64,000 bases of DNA from DASUBV01 sp036510065 (GTDB lineage Bacteria; Actinomycetota; Actinomycetes; Streptosporangiales; Streptosporangiaceae), in assembly GCA_036510065.1 (NCBI GenBank), contig DATCEO010000156.1, forward strand, positions 1 to 64,000, given 5' to 3'. A program made the translations under genes and the position numbers. A model generated the notes under the pieces. It saw only the letters and a list, made by a program, of their open reading frames with translations, searched no databases and was not told the DNA's origin. Below, in pieces: positions 26,098-35,839 of the stretch (its first letter is position 1; each line of letters begins with the position of its first letter).

Positions 26098-26955
26098 CTA
26101 GAAGAGCACCGACATGAAGGTGCCCGTCTGCGTGAACCCGACCCGGCTGTAGGCGGTCCGCGCGGGGGCGTTGAAGTCGTTGACGTACAAGGTCACCACG
26201 GGCGCGAGCGTGGCCAGGGCGGCCTGCACGACCGCCGCCATGCCGTGCACGGCGCGGCCCTGGCCGCGGGCCTCGGGGGGCACCCACACGCCCTGGACCT
26301 GGCAGGCGTGCGGGGTCACGGCCCCGACCTCGGCCTTGAACAGCACCTGCCCGTTCTCGATCCGCGCGTAGGAACGGCCGGCCCGGATCAGCTCGTTCAC
26401 CCGGGCCCGGTAGGCCGTGCCGCCATCCGGACCGATCGGCGAGACGCCCACTTCCTCGGTGAACATGGCGATGCAGGCCGGCAGCAGCACGTCGAGCTGA
26501 TCGGGCCGGACCACCCGCACCAGCGGGTCCGGCTCCGCCTGCGGCGGGCCCGCGATGGTCAGCACCGGCTGCACCGACCGCACATCGCGCGGCCGCCCCC
26601 AGGCCGGCGATAGCAGGCCCCACAGCTGGGTGACGGCCTGCGCGGTCCCGACGATCGACGAGCAGCGGCGGCCGTTCATCCGCGCCCGCTCGGCGAACAC
26701 CACGATGGCCTCGGGGGTGGCCTCGATCGGGACCAGGTTGGCCCCCGAGTAGCACAGCGAGGTGAGCCGGCCGCCCTCGTAGTAACCCCAGACCTGAGCG
26801 CCCAGCCGGCGCGGGTCCAGCCCGGCATTCCGGATTCGCGAGCTGACGAAGACGTTGTTAACCGGATCGCGGTCGCAGATGGCGAGAACCTCGTCGCGAT
26901 CATGATCGGTCAGCATGCGGAACGAGGTTGACCGCCACGCCCTGGTGCGCAGCAC
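26098..26955 (-). CDS. GNAT acetyltransferase with DUF4081 domain
   Basis: A 285-aa two-domain protein: an N-terminal DUF4081 domain (about 15-125, DPVNNVFVSSRIRNAGLDPR) and a C-terminal GNAT fold (about 145-280). The acetyl-CoA-binding segment is GVWVPPEARGQGRAVHGMAAVV, with a Q-G-R in place of the usual GRGLG-like loop, and the last strand VTLYVNDFNAPARTAYSRVGF is typical. In Streptomyces I recall this gene directly downstream of ispG; here it is about 10.5 kb away, with the sugar module between. Substrate unknown. Confidence 0.88.
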   Translation of the reverse strand: MLRTRAWRSTSFRMLTDHDRDEVLAICDRDPVNNVFVSSRIRNAGLDPRRLGAQVWGYYEGGRLTSLCYSGANLVPIEATPEAIVVFAERARMNGRRCSSIVGTAQAVTQLWGLLSPAWGRPRDVRSVQPVLTIAGPPQAEPDPLVRVVRPDQLDVLLPACIAMFTEEVGVSPIGPDGGTAYRARVNELIRAGRSYARIENGQVLFKAEVGAVTPHACQVQGVWVPPEARGQGRAVHGMAAVVQAALATLAPVVTLYVNDFNAPARTAYSRVGFTQTGTFMSVLF

Positions 26956-27005
26956 CTCTCAAGCCTAACGGCAGTCAGGCGCGGGACCAGCACGGGATCG
27001 CGGGG

Positions 27006-28601
27006 CTAGGGGTGTGGCGGTGGCACGGCCGGGCAGGTCGCGCTGACCAGGCCCGTCCCGGCGGGCAGCGCCCCGGTGGCCAGATAACGGTTCAGGTAGC
27101 CGTCAACGCACGTATTGGGCGGGATAGCCAGGGACTGGCCGTGATTGCCGCCGCCCGCGACGACCACCATCCGGGCGCTGGGCAGCTGCCGCCGGGCGAC
27201 CAGGGCACCGGCATAGGGCGTGGCCGGGTCGAGGGTGCCCTGCAGCATGAGGATGCCCGGCAGTCCCGGCGCCCCGATCTTTACCGGCCGCGGCGGCCCC
27301 TGGACCGGCCAGAACGCGCACGCCGCGTTGAACCAGGCGTTATCCCAGGCCTCGAACGGCGCTTTCGCGTAGACCCTCCTGGTATCGGCGTCCCAGGTCG
27401 CCCAGGAGCGCGGCCAGCTCACGTCGGCGCACTCCACCGCGTTGTAGACCGCGAACTCGTTCTCATTCTGCGCGCCCGCCTGGCGGTAGAGGCGCACGAG
27501 GGCGGCGTTGCCCGCATGGAGGTAGTTCGCCAGCGCGACGGCCAGGCCGGGCCAGTACTGGTCGTCGTAGCCGCCGACCAGGAAGGTGTCATCGAACTCG
27601 TCCGGGCCGACCAGCGGGTCCGAGGGGCCGTTGATCGGGCTGGCCGCCAGCCGCGCCCGGGCCGCGTGCCAGGACTGGCTGACCGCGGCCGGGGTGGTGC
27701 CCAGCCGGTAGACGGAGTCGTACCTGGCCGCCCAGGCGAAGAACGCGTCGAGCCGGCCCTGGAACGCGTAGTCCTGGTCCAGGTTGTCGGTGTACCAGAC
27801 GCCCGCCGGATCCACCGTGCTGTCCAGCACCATGCGCCGCACCCGGTGCGGGAACAAGCTCGCGTAGACCTGGCCGATATAGGTGCCGTAGGAGTAGGCG
27901 AGATAGCTGATCTGGGACTGGCCGAGGGCCGCCCGGATGGAATCCAGGTCCCGGGCGATGTTGTGCGTGGTCATGTAGGGCAGCAGCCAGCCGTACCGGC
28001 GCTGGCAGTCGGCCGCGTAACTCTGAGCCCGGCCGACGAGCACCTGCTCGGCCGCCTTGCTGGCGGGGATGTAGTTGGGCCGGGCCCGGGCGAAGAAGGA
28101 CGGATCGCAGTGCAGCGCGGGCACCGAGGCACCGGTCCCCCGGGTGTCGAAGCCGACGATGTCGTACTCGGCCGCCACGGCCGGGCTCAGCCTCCGCGCG
28201 ACGAACGCCGCCAGGCTGCGCCCCGGCCCGCCGGGACCGCCGGGATTGACCAGCAGGACCCCCTGCCGCCTCGCCGCCGGAGCGGTGGCCGGGACCCGCG
28301 AGAGAGCCAGCGTGATCTGCCGGCCGCCGGGCTGCTGGTAGTTCACCGGCACCTGGAGGCTGGCGCACTGCAGCTGCTGGCTTACCTGCGGGCAGGCATG
28401 CCAGGACGGCGGGGTGGCCGGGGCGCCCGTGGTGCCGGCGGCGCCCGTGGTGCGGTGGCTGCCCGTGGTGCCGTGGCTGCCCGTGGTGCTGTGGCTGCCC
28501 GTGCTGCCCGGGCTCGAGGGCTCTCCGCTGGAGCACCCCGCGATCCCGAGACCGGCGGCGAGGCCGCAGACCGTCGCGGCGGCTAGCAGCGCTGTCTTCA
28601 T
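27006..28601 (-). CDS. Secreted alpha/beta-hydrolase lipoprotein (tripeptidyl aminopeptidase-like)
   Basis: A 531-aa exported hydrolase. The N-terminal signal ends in GIAGC (lipobox), followed by a Ser/Thr/Gly/His repeat linker, then an S33-type alpha/beta hydrolase core: the oxyanion segment LLVNPGGPGGPG, the nucleophile elbow AYSYGTY (Ser with Ala replacing the first Gly), Asp in GTLDPATPY and His in GGGNHGQS. A TAP-like C-terminal domain with paired cysteines follows. ATG at 28601 has AGGA eight bases upstream; ATG at 28610 would add three residues. It lies 62 bases after araA on the same strand and could be a last, loosely linked operon gene. It most likely cleaves N-terminal peptides or esters outside the cell. 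Confidence 0.88.
   Translation of the reverse strand: MKTALLAAATVCGLAAGLGIAGCSSGEPSSPGSTGSHSTTGSHGTTGSHRTTGAAGTTGAPATPPSWHACPQVSQQLQCASLQVPVNYQQPGGRQITLALSRVPATAPAARRQGVLLVNPGGPGGPGRSLAAFVARRLSPAVAAEYDIVGFDTRGTGASVPALHCDPSFFARARPNYIPASKAAEQVLVGRAQSYAADCQRRYGWLLPYMTTHNIARDLDSIRAALGQSQISYLAYSYGTYIGQVYASLFPHRVRRMVLDSTVDPAGVWYTDNLDQDYAFQGRLDAFFAWAARYDSVYRLGTTPAAVSQSWHAARARLAASPINGPSDPLVGPDEFDDTFLVGGYDDQYWPGLAVALANYLHAGNAALVRLYRQAGAQNENEFAVYNAVECADVSWPRSWATWDADTRRVYAKAPFEAWDNAWFNAACAFWPVQGPPRPVKIGAPGLPGILMLQGTLDPATPYAGALVARRQLPSARMVVVAGGGNHGQSLAIPPNTCVDGYLNRYLATGALPAGTGLVSATCPAVPPPHP
28423..28512 (-). repeat. 18-base tandem repeats in hydrolase linker
   Basis: Five 18-base units (consensus CTGCCCGTGGTGCCGTGG on the plus strand) encode the TTGSHG-type linker between the lipid anchor and the hydrolase domain. 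Units differ by one to four bases. Confidence 0.8.
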
Positions 28602-28662
28602 GCCTGACATCCTGCCGTATCGGCCCGCGGCGACGGCGCTCGCTGCCGGCGGCAGCGGCCGG

Positions 28663-30060
28663 TCAGACCTGGACGAACTCGATGCCGGCCAGCTGGCAGA
28701 AGACGCGCCAGCTGGCCGCGTGGTGTCCCAGGTTCATCACCTCGTGGTGCGGGGCGCCGGCGGTGAGCCAGCCGTTGAGGCAGGCCCGCACGCCGGAGGC
28801 GGGCCGGAACTGCCCGTAGGGCATCTCCAGGGCGGGCAGCTCCTGGCTGTCCAGGTTCTCGCCCTCGGCCACCACCAGCCGGAACCGCGCCCCTTCCAGC
28901 GAGACCAGGGCGGCCAGGGTGGCCGGCCCCGGCTGGTACTGGAACAGGAAGGTCGGCGGGTCGGCCAGCCGGCCGATGCCGAGCGGCCGCTTGATGAGCC
29001 GGACCGGGCGGTCGGAGCGGGCGATCTTCCAGTTCCCCTCGCCCATGTGGCTTTGCAGGATCGAGTCGGAGGGGAAGTCCATCGCGTACATCTCGGTGAA
29101 GTGGGCATCGCCGATCAGCGCGTGCCCGGCGGAGACGAGGCAGGCGGTCAGCACGTCGCCCTCGGCCGCGTACCCGTAGCCCTTGGCCATCAGGGTGGAG
29201 GCGGCCGCGAGCGGCAGCCGGCTGAACCGGCCGTCGTCGCCGATCACGTCGAAGTGCGCGGTGTAGGCACCGAAGCCACGGTCGATCAGGATCTGCTCGA
29301 TCGCCACCTGCATGCGGGCATGATCCTCGCGCTCGGCCGCCGACAGGCGCGGGTCGATCTCGAAGCTGGCGTCCTCGAACGCGATGACCTCGCGAGCCTG
29401 GGCGTCGGTGACCGCCTGCATCCCCCGGTACATGTCGCCGGGCGCGACCGCGAGGATCTCCGGGCCCAGCGAGCGGATGAGCGCGCTCTCGTCGACCCGG
29501 ATGTCGCCCATGTCGTTCATGGCGTAGCCGAAGATGGCCGTCTTCAGCGACTTCCACCTGGTCACCGCGGCCGCGGCCCGGGCCCACCGGCCCACGTCCG
29601 CACGAAACTGCTCGCTTCGCCAGTCGTCGGTCAGCACGGCGAACCGCTTCCCGGCCCGGACCATCGCGTTGGCAGTGTCCTGGGCGCCGTGCACGCCCTG
29701 GTTGTAGGTCATGTCGGCCATGTCCCAGGCGGGCGTGACCGTGGGCTCGGGCTGGATGTTGGCCAGCAGGAGGGGCAGCCGCGATTCGGCGAGCAGCCGC
29801 GCGACTCGCATGGCCGGCCCGTAGGTGAGCATGACCACCATGACGCCGTCCAGGTCGGCGCTCTCGAATTCGCGCATCGCGCGGCGGGCGTCCTCGCGGT
29901 ACTTGATCGCCTTGCTGGGGATGAACTCGCCCACGTCGGCGAGCTGTGCGGCGATCTCGGCGGCGTAGCCCTCCTGCCGCTGCGAGATGCCGGGAATCAT
30001 CTCGTCGTACAGGTCCTGCATGATCCCGAGGATCCCGATCCGGGGCTTACGGTCAGTCAT
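28663..30060 (-). CDS. araA: L-arabinose isomerase family protein
   Basis: A 465-aa cytoplasmic sugar isomerase, expected to convert L-arabinose to L-ribulose. It shows the L-fucose/arabinose isomerase fold: PRIGILGIMQDLYDEMIPG at the start, MVVMLTYGPA, and the C-terminal signature FTEMYAMDF then SHMGEGNWKIAR and GHHAASWR. Conserved Glu and His in these blocks are the metal and substrate ligands in known AraA enzymes. ATG at 30060 is chosen for GGAGGA six bases before it. Immediate neighbours are araD (27 bases upstream) and araB. The sequence is divergent from E. coli AraA, so another pentose or a related ketose is possible. Confidence 0.85.
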   Translation of the reverse strand: MTDRKPRIGILGIMQDLYDEMIPGISQRQEGYAAEIAAQLADVGEFIPSKAIKYREDARRAMREFESADLDGVMVVMLTYGPAMRVARLLAESRLPLLLANIQPEPTVTPAWDMADMTYNQGVHGAQDTANAMVRAGKRFAVLTDDWRSEQFRADVGRWARAAAAVTRWKSLKTAIFGYAMNDMGDIRVDESALIRSLGPEILAVAPGDMYRGMQAVTDAQAREVIAFEDASFEIDPRLSAAEREDHARMQVAIEQILIDRGFGAYTAHFDVIGDDGRFSRLPLAAASTLMAKGYGYAAEGDVLTACLVSAGHALIGDAHFTEMYAMDFPSDSILQSHMGEGNWKIARSDRPVRLIKRPLGIGRLADPPTFLFQYQPGPATLAALVSLEGARFRLVVAEGENLDSQELPALEMPYGQFRPASGVRACLNGWLTAGAPHHEVMNLGHHAASWRVFCQLAGIEFVQV

Positions 30061-30087
30061 CCCATCCTCCATCGCGTGCTACGCCGG

Positions 30088-30765
30088 TCAGTGCTGGCCG
30101 TAGGACTGCTGGTACCGCTGGTGCAGCGCGTCCACCTGGTCCGCGGCGAGCGGGTCCGGCGCGCCGAGCGCCCGGGCCAGGGCCACGGTCCTGGCCGCGT
30201 CCTCGCACATGACGGCGGCCTTGACCGCGTCACGGGCGGTCCGCCCGACGGTGAAAACCCCGTGGCTGCGCATCAGGACGGCCGGGGAACGGTGACCGTC
30301 CAGGGTGGCCACGATGCCGCGGCCGATCTCGTCGCCGCCGATGAGCGCGAACGGCCCGACGGGGATCTCCCCGCCGAACTCGTCGGCCATCGCCGTCAGC
30401 ACGCACGGGATCGGCTGCCCGATGGCCGCCCAGGCCGTGGCGTGCGGCGAGTGGGTATGCACGACGCCGCCGACGTCGGCCCGATGCCGGTAGACATACG
30501 CGTGCGTGGCCGTGTCGCTGGACGGGCTCAGCGGGCCCTCGACGACCTGGCCGTCGAGGTCACAGACGACCATCGCCGCCGGTGTCAGGTCGCCGTAGTC
30601 CACCCCGCTCGGCTTGATCACCATCAGGTCGGCGCCGGGCACCCGCGCGGAGATGTTGCCGGAGGTCCAGGCGACCAGGTTGTTCACGACCAGGGCCGCG
30701 TGCAGGTCGCAGACCTGGACCCGGGCGTCGGAGATGGCGGCGCTGATCCCGAGTTCCGTGCTCAT
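30088..30765 (-). CDS. araD: L-ribulose-5-phosphate 4-epimerase
   Basis: A 225-aa class II aldolase-fold enzyme converting L-ribulose 5-phosphate to D-xylulose 5-phosphate. It shows TSGNISARVPG (phosphate binding), KPSGVDYGDL, SSDTATHAYVYRHR, the zinc-binding VVHTHSPHATAWA (two His) and a third His in LMRSHGVFTVG. ATG at 30765 overlaps the araB stop by four bases (ATGA), so the genes are coupled; GGAAGG precedes it. Length fits the family. Confidence 0.93.
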   Translation of the reverse strand: MSTELGISAAISDARVQVCDLHAALVVNNLVAWTSGNISARVPGADLMVIKPSGVDYGDLTPAAMVVCDLDGQVVEGPLSPSSDTATHAYVYRHRADVGGVVHTHSPHATAWAAIGQPIPCVLTAMADEFGGEIPVGPFALIGGDEIGRGIVATLDGHRSPAVLMRSHGVFTVGRTARDAVKAAVMCEDAARTVALARALGAPDPLAADQVDALHQRYQQSYGQH

Positions 30766-32486
30766 GGCTGGCTTCCTTCCGGCAGGAGGGCTTCGCGGGC
30801 GGGGTGCCGGGCCAGAGCCCGGTCGCGGATCGCGCGGAGCCGGTGCATGACCTCGTTGGCGCCGCGGCCGAAGTAGTCGTGCAGGAGCGAGTATTCCGCG
30901 TACAGGTCGTCGTAGACGTCGGCGCTGGCCGGGGCGGGCCGGTACGCCGCCTCGCGCTTGCCGCCCATGGCCGCCGCCGCGGCGGGCACGTCGGGGTAGG
31001 CACCCGCGGCGACGGCCGCGTGAATCGCGGCGCCCAGCGCCGGGCCCTGGCCGGAGGAGATCAGGCTGAGCGGCCGGCGGAGCACGTCCGCGTACACCTG
31101 CATCACGAACGGGTCCTTGAGCAGGCCGCCGGCCACTACCAGCTCGGTGACGCCGACGCCGGAGGACTCGAAGGCGTCGATGATGACCCGCGTCCCGAAC
31201 GCGGTGGCCTCCACGAGCGCCCGGTAGATATCCGGCGCCCGGGTGGCCAGGGTGGCGCCGACCAGGGCTCCCGACAGGTAGTGATCGACCAGCACGGAAC
31301 GGTTGCCGCTCAGCCAGTCCAGGGCGATCAGGCCGTGCGCCCCGGCGGGCTGCCGGGCGGCCTCCTGCGACAGCAGCTCGAACAGCGAGATGGCGCGCCG
31401 GGCCGCCTCGCGGGTGTAGGCGGCCGGGACGGCCTGGTCGGCGAACCAGGCGAAGATGTCGCCGACCCCGCTCTGCCCGGCCTCGTAGCCCCACAGCCCG
31501 GCCACGATGCCGCCGTCCACCGCCCCGCACATGCCGGGCACCTCGGCCAGGGCGGCCGCGCTCAGCACGTGACAGGTCGAGGTCCCCATGATGGCCACCA
31601 GCTGACCGGGCCCGATCGCGTTCGCGGCCGGCGGCGTCACGTGCGCGTCCACGTTGCCGACCGCGACCGCGATGCCGGCGGGCAGCCCGGTCCACCGCGC
31701 GGCCCGTGGTGTCAGCCGTCCGGCCAGGGTGCCCAGCTGCGCCACCGGATGCGCGAGCTTGTCGTCGGCAAAGGCGGCGAAGGCCGGGTTCAGCGCGCCG
31801 AGGAAATCCCGGGAGGGATAACGCCCGTCCTGCCAGATGCCCTTGTACCCGGCCGTGGCGGCGTTGCGGGTCTCGGCACCGCACAGCTGCCAGACGATCC
31901 AGTCCGCCGCCTCGATCCAGCGGTCGGCCCGGTGATAGGCGGCCGGGTCCTCCTCCAGCAGCTGCAGGCCCTTGGCGAACTGCCACTCCGAGGAGATCTT
32001 GCCGCCGTACCGGGCGAGCCACCGCTCCCCCCGCTCGGCCGCCAGGGCGTTGATCCGGTCGGCGTGCGGCTGGGCGGCATGATGCTTCCACAGCTTGGCG
32101 TAGGAGTGCGGGCGGCCCCGCAGGTCGGGCAGCTCGCTGAGCGGGGTCCCGTCGCGAACCGCGGGCAGCACCGTGCAGGCGGTGAAGTCGGTCGCGATCC
32201 CGATGACGGCGGACGGGTCGATGCCGGCCTCGGCGATGGCCGCCGGGACGGCCTCCCGGAGCACGTCCAGGTAATCCTGCGGGTCCTGCAGGGCCCAGTC
32301 GGGCGGCAGCGGCTCACCGGTCGCCGCCAGCACGTCGTCCATGACGCCGTGGCGGTACTCATGCACCGCGGTGCCGAGCTCGGCACCGTCAGCCACCCGG
32401 ACCACCAGCGCCCGCCCGGACAGGGTCCCGTAGTCGACCCCGATCACGCACGCGGCAAGCTCGTTGTTAGCGCGCACACCTACCAT
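30762..32486 (-). CDS. araB: Ribulokinase
   Basis: A 574-aa FGGY-family carbohydrate kinase that phosphorylates L-ribulose. The N-terminal ATPase motif is VIGVDYGTLSGRALVV (about 14-29). GTSTCH and GLWGYEAGQSGVGD are typical of AraB, and the adenosine site is ELVVAGGLLKDPFVMQ. The catalytic Asp lies in VGNVDAHVTPP. The gene follows lacI by 58 bases and is coupled to araD. AraB rather than xylulokinase is supported by the neighbouring araD and araA. Confidence 0.93.
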   Translation of the reverse strand: MVGVRANNELAACVIGVDYGTLSGRALVVRVADGAELGTAVHEYRHGVMDDVLAATGEPLPPDWALQDPQDYLDVLREAVPAAIAEAGIDPSAVIGIATDFTACTVLPAVRDGTPLSELPDLRGRPHSYAKLWKHHAAQPHADRINALAAERGERWLARYGGKISSEWQFAKGLQLLEEDPAAYHRADRWIEAADWIVWQLCGAETRNAATAGYKGIWQDGRYPSRDFLGALNPAFAAFADDKLAHPVAQLGTLAGRLTPRAARWTGLPAGIAVAVGNVDAHVTPPAANAIGPGQLVAIMGTSTCHVLSAAALAEVPGMCGAVDGGIVAGLWGYEAGQSGVGDIFAWFADQAVPAAYTREAARRAISLFELLSQEAARQPAGAHGLIALDWLSGNRSVLVDHYLSGALVGATLATRAPDIYRALVEATAFGTRVIIDAFESSGVGVTELVVAGGLLKDPFVMQVYADVLRRPLSLISSGQGPALGAAIHAAVAAGAYPDVPAAAAAMGGKREAAYRPAPASADVYDDLYAEYSLLHDYFGRGANEVMHRLRAIRDRALARHPAREALLPEGSQP

Positions 32487-32544
32487 CCGCCCGATTCTTT
32501 CCGCTCAGTCGCTCGCCGGTCCAGCCGCCTAGTCCCGGCGCCGG

Positions 32545-33621
32545 TCATCCGGCCGCGCCGGCGGCGCTGTCCCGCACGATCAGCTCCGTGCCGACGGGCT
32601 GCTGCGGGCCGTCCGCGCGGGCTCCGGAGATTTTCTGCACCAGCAGCCGGAGTGCCCGGCGGCCCAGCTCGGCGAAGTCCTGCCGGACCGTCGTCAGCGG
32701 CGGCCGGAAGAACTCGGCCTCGGGGATGTCGTCGAAGCCAACCACGCTGACATCGCGCGGGACCTGCCTCCCGGTCTCGGACATCGCGCGGATGACGCCG
32801 AGGGCCATCTGGTCGTTCATGCACAGCACCGCGGTGACCTCCGGCAGCGCGGCCAGCGCCCGCCCGGCCTGGTATCCCGCCCGGGACGACCAGTCGCCGG
32901 TCATGACCGCCGGCGCTGGGACGCCCGCCTGGGCCAGGGCCTGCCGCCAGCCGGCCGCCCGCTCCTGAGCGTCGAGGCTCGTTTCCGGCCCGCCCACCAG
33001 GTGCACGCAGCGGTGGCCCAGGCCGAGCAGGTACTGCGTGGCGGCGATGGCGCCGCCGGCGTTGTCGACGGCTACCGAGGCCAGCGGGGCGCTGGTGCCG
33101 CAGCCCACCGCCACGAGCGGCACCTCGTCCGGCATGCCGACCAGGGCCGCTACCGCGGAGACGCTCGGCGCGATGACGATGATGCCCTCCACGCCCTGGC
33201 TCAGCAGCCGCTCGACCGCGTCGAGGGCCGAGCCGTGATCCAGCGCCAGCAGGCTGGCGACAGAGACGAAGTAGGTACCGGCTGCCGCCTGCTCGATGCC
33301 GTACAGCATGGAGGCCGGGCCGACCAGGTCGGTATCGCAGCTGATGACGCCCAGCGTGTGGGTCCGGCGGGTCACCAGCGTGCGGGCGGCGGCGTTCGGC
33401 CGGTAGGCGAGCTTGCTGATCGCCGCGAGCACGTTATCCCTGGTCTGCGGGCGGACGTTGGGATGGTCGTTCACGACCCGGGAAACCGTCTGGTGGGACA
33501 CGCCGGCCAGCCGGGCCACGTCCGCCATGACAGGCCGCCGGGCCACCGGTCGCGCTGGCCGGCTTGCCGCCGGGCGGCTTGCCGCCGGGCGAAAGGCTGA
33601 GCCTCCCGCTGACGAAGCCAT
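32545..33621 (-). CDS. LacI-family transcriptional repressor
   Basis: A 358-aa regulator. After a Pro/Ala/Arg-rich extension of about 32 residues, the HTH is MADVARLAGVSHQTVSRVVN, with hinge helix NAAARTLVT, then a periplasmic-binding-type sugar domain (LGVISCDTDL to VGFDDIPEAEFFRPPLTTVR). ATG at 33621 is used; a GTG six bases upstream is possible. It lies within the sugar operon, between the ABC ATPase and araB genes, and presumably binds the TGTGAGCGCTCACA site at 37183, releasing it with an inducer sugar. No separate promoter is evident in the 306-base gap before it. Confidence 0.92.
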   Translation of the reverse strand: MASSAGGSAFRPAASRPAASRPARPVARRPVMADVARLAGVSHQTVSRVVNDHPNVRPQTRDNVLAAISKLAYRPNAAARTLVTRRTHTLGVISCDTDLVGPASMLYGIEQAAAGTYFVSVASLLALDHGSALDAVERLLSQGVEGIIVIAPSVSAVAALVGMPDEVPLVAVGCGTSAPLASVAVDNAGGAIAATQYLLGLGHRCVHLVGGPETSLDAQERAAGWRQALAQAGVPAPAVMTGDWSSRAGYQAGRALAALPEVTAVLCMNDQMALGVIRAMSETGRQVPRDVSVVGFDDIPEAEFFRPPLTTVRQDFAELGRRALRLLVQKISGARADGPQQPVGTELIVRDSAAGAAG

Positions 33622-33927
33622 GCCCACGGTCTCCTCTCGCCAGGCCGGCGCGAGCCCCCTGATCTGACAATATTCGCACATACCTGGCCGGAAAAGCCGA
33701 CCGCAGGTGCCCGCGGCGGCGGCCGCAGCAAGGGTACTCCGGTGCAGGCAGGGGGAGCCGGAAACGCCGGCCTGCCAGCCGCCACTGTAGGCCAGGCCAG
33801 CCACGATCCGCCAGGTCACCTGTCGGCCGCGGGCAGGCGGGCCGGCTGGTTACCCGGGTGCCGGGTGCCGGGACCGGGTGCCAGCACTGGGTCGGCCGGG
33901 CGGCCGCCGGGGCACGTCCGCTCGCGG
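33622..33927. other. Intergenic stretch with no recognised element
   Basis: 306 bases between the ABC ATPase stop and the lacI start. It is GC-rich with short CCGGGTG-type repeats at about 33855-33885. No gene, operator or clear terminator was seen. Confidence 0.5.
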
Positions 33928-34737
33928 TCAGCGGCCCTTCTGGCGGGCCTCCAGGGCGGCCCGGTACTCCTGCACCACCATCTCGGTCAGCTCGTCCACC
34001 GAGGTATCCGCGCTGGGCTTGTCGTAGGTGATCTCGCCGTGCTGGAGCAGGTTGACCCGGTCGCAGACCTCCAGGACCTGAGCGTAGTTATGGGCGATGA
34101 TGATCACCGACACGTCGCCGCGCGCCTTGAGGTCCCGCACCAGCCCGAGGATCAGCGCGCCCTCCTTGGCCCCCATGGCGGCCAGCGGCTCGTCCAGGAG
34201 CAGGATCTTCGCGTCCGAGTACACCGAGCGGGCCACCGCGATGCCCTGCCGCTGCCCGCCGGACAGCTTGGCCACCTCGACGTCCACCGACGGGATCCGC
34301 ACCCCCATGTCCGCCAGGTGCTCCCTGGCCAGGCGGCGCATCTTCCGGTTGTTGAGCATGGGTCCCCGCCGGAGCTCCCGGTTGAGGTACATGTTGTGGT
34401 AGACGCTCAGCTCGTTGATGAGGGCGAGATCCTGGTAGACGACGTCGATGCCGAAGGCCCGGGCGTTATCCACCCCTTTCAGGGTCACCTCCTCGCCGCG
34501 CAGCAGGATCCGGCCGGTGTCCGGCGGCTGGAAGCCGCAGAGGATTTTGAGCAGGGTCGACTTCCCGGCGCCGTTATCTCCGATCAGTCCTAGTACCTCA
34601 CCGGGGGCCAGCCGGATGTTCACGTCGGTCAGCGCCGTGACGGCACCGAAGGACTTGCTGATGTGCTCGCCGCGCAGGACATCGGCGACCGGCCCCGGCG
34701 CGGCCGGTGCCGAGCTCTCGCTAACGTCGCTGGTCAT
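33928..34737 (-). CDS. Sugar ABC transporter ATP-binding protein
   Basis: A 269-aa single-domain ATPase of the monosaccharide (RbsA/XylG-like half) type. Walker A is GDNGAGKST (53-61), signature LSGGQRQG, Walker B ILLLDEPLAAMG (Leu in place of the usual Thr after DEP). It powers import through the adjacent permease. Its start overlaps the permease stop by one base (TGATG on the minus strand). Only one ATPase domain is present, as in the XylG-like one-domain group. Confidence 0.92.
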   Translation of the reverse strand: MTSDVSESSAPAAPGPVADVLRGEHISKSFGAVTALTDVNIRLAPGEVLGLIGDNGAGKSTLLKILCGFQPPDTGRILLRGEEVTLKGVDNARAFGIDVVYQDLALINELSVYHNMYLNRELRRGPMLNNRKMRRLAREHLADMGVRIPSVDVEVAKLSGGQRQGIAVARSVYSDAKILLLDEPLAAMGAKEGALILGLVRDLKARGDVSVIIIAHNYAQVLEVCDRVNLLQHGEITYDKPSADTSVDELTEMVVQEYRAALEARQKGR

Positions 34738-35792
34738 CAGGACCTCCCTGCCCTTCGCAGCCGGGTGAGATACACGTTGGCGATCATGGCGGCGAGGATC
34801 GCGGCGCCCAGGATGATCAGGAACGGGTTGGAGCTGATGCCCAGCAGGTTGAAGCCGTCCTGCAAGATCGCGAGCACCAGCATGCCCAGGAGCGCGCCGA
34901 GGACCGTGCCGGAGCCGCCCGCCAGGGCCGTCCCGCCGATGACCGCGGCCGCGACCGCGTAGAACATGGGGGTGAAGCCCCCGGCGCTAGGGTCAATGGT
35001 GTTGGTGCGGAACGCCTCCAGGATCCCGGCGACGGCACCGAGCGTGCTCGTGGCCATGAAGTTGCCGAATTTGATCTTCGCGACGCTGATGCCCGCCTCG
35101 CTCGCGCCGAGCAGGTTCCCGCCCGTGGCCACGGTATGCAGCCCCCAGCGCGTCCTGATCAGCACGAAGTGGAAGATCGCGACCAGCACCACGGCCCAGA
35201 TGATCTCCGCCCAGGCGAACCCGCCGAACCACTTCCCGATGCCGAGCGCCTCGGGCGGCAGGTTCTTGGCCTGGGCCTGCGAGATGGTCAGCATGAAGCC
35301 GTTGAGGATGAAGGCGGTGCCCAGGGTGGCGATGAACGAGGGCACCTTGAGCCGGACCACCAGGAAGCCGTTGATCAGGCCGATGATCGCGCCGCAGATC
35401 AGCGCCAGCACGATGGCCAGGAAGACCGGGATGTGGTAGTCGGTGATGAAGAAGTACATCAGGAACGGCGACAGCACCCAGACGTAGCCGACCGACAGGT
35501 CGATCTCCCCGCACACCAGCAGCAGCACCTCGCCGATGGCGATGATGGCGTACGGCGCGGTCCCCTGGGAGACGTTGATGATGTTGAGCCGGGTGAAGAA
35601 CGACGTGCTGGCTGAGCTGACGAAGCCGAAGTAGATCACCAGCACGGCCGCGACGATAAAGACGCTGGCCTCGCGCTGGCGCAGGAATGCGGCGCCGCCG
35701 CGGCCGAACATAGATCGCAGGCCAGCGCCCGATCCGGGGCCGCTACCGGGGCCGGCGAGGGGGTCCGCGCTTCGCTGGGCAGTCTCGCTCAC
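34737..35792 (-). CDS. Sugar ABC transporter permease
   Basis: A 351-aa inner-membrane protein of the RbsC/AraH branched permease family, with about ten hydrophobic helices. IAIGEVLLLVCGEIDLSVG and the cytoplasmic EAA-like loop ALLGMLVLAILQDGFNLLG are recognisable. The N-terminal 30 residues are Gly/Ser-rich. It is separated from the binding-protein gene by a 128-base gap with a large hairpin and is coupled to the ATPase gene. Confidence 0.92.
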   Translation of the reverse strand: MSETAQRSADPLAGPGSGPGSGAGLRSMFGRGGAAFLRQREASVFIVAAVLVIYFGFVSSASTSFFTRLNIINVSQGTAPYAIIAIGEVLLLVCGEIDLSVGYVWVLSPFLMYFFITDYHIPVFLAIVLALICGAIIGLINGFLVVRLKVPSFIATLGTAFILNGFMLTISQAQAKNLPPEALGIGKWFGGFAWAEIIWAVVLVAIFHFVLIRTRWGLHTVATGGNLLGASEAGISVAKIKFGNFMATSTLGAVAGILEAFRTNTIDPSAGGFTPMFYAVAAAVIGGTALAGGSGTVLGALLGMLVLAILQDGFNLLGISSNPFLIILGAAILAAMIANVYLTRLRRAGRS

Positions 35793-35839
35793 GTCACCTG
35801 TCCGTTCTGTCTACCTGCCGCGTCTGTGGCCCGGGCCGT

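Noticed and set aside
30766..32091. Upstream extension of the araD frame across araB
   Set aside because: The reading frame runs antisense-like through araB in another phase; araD starts at 30765 with an ATGA overlap.
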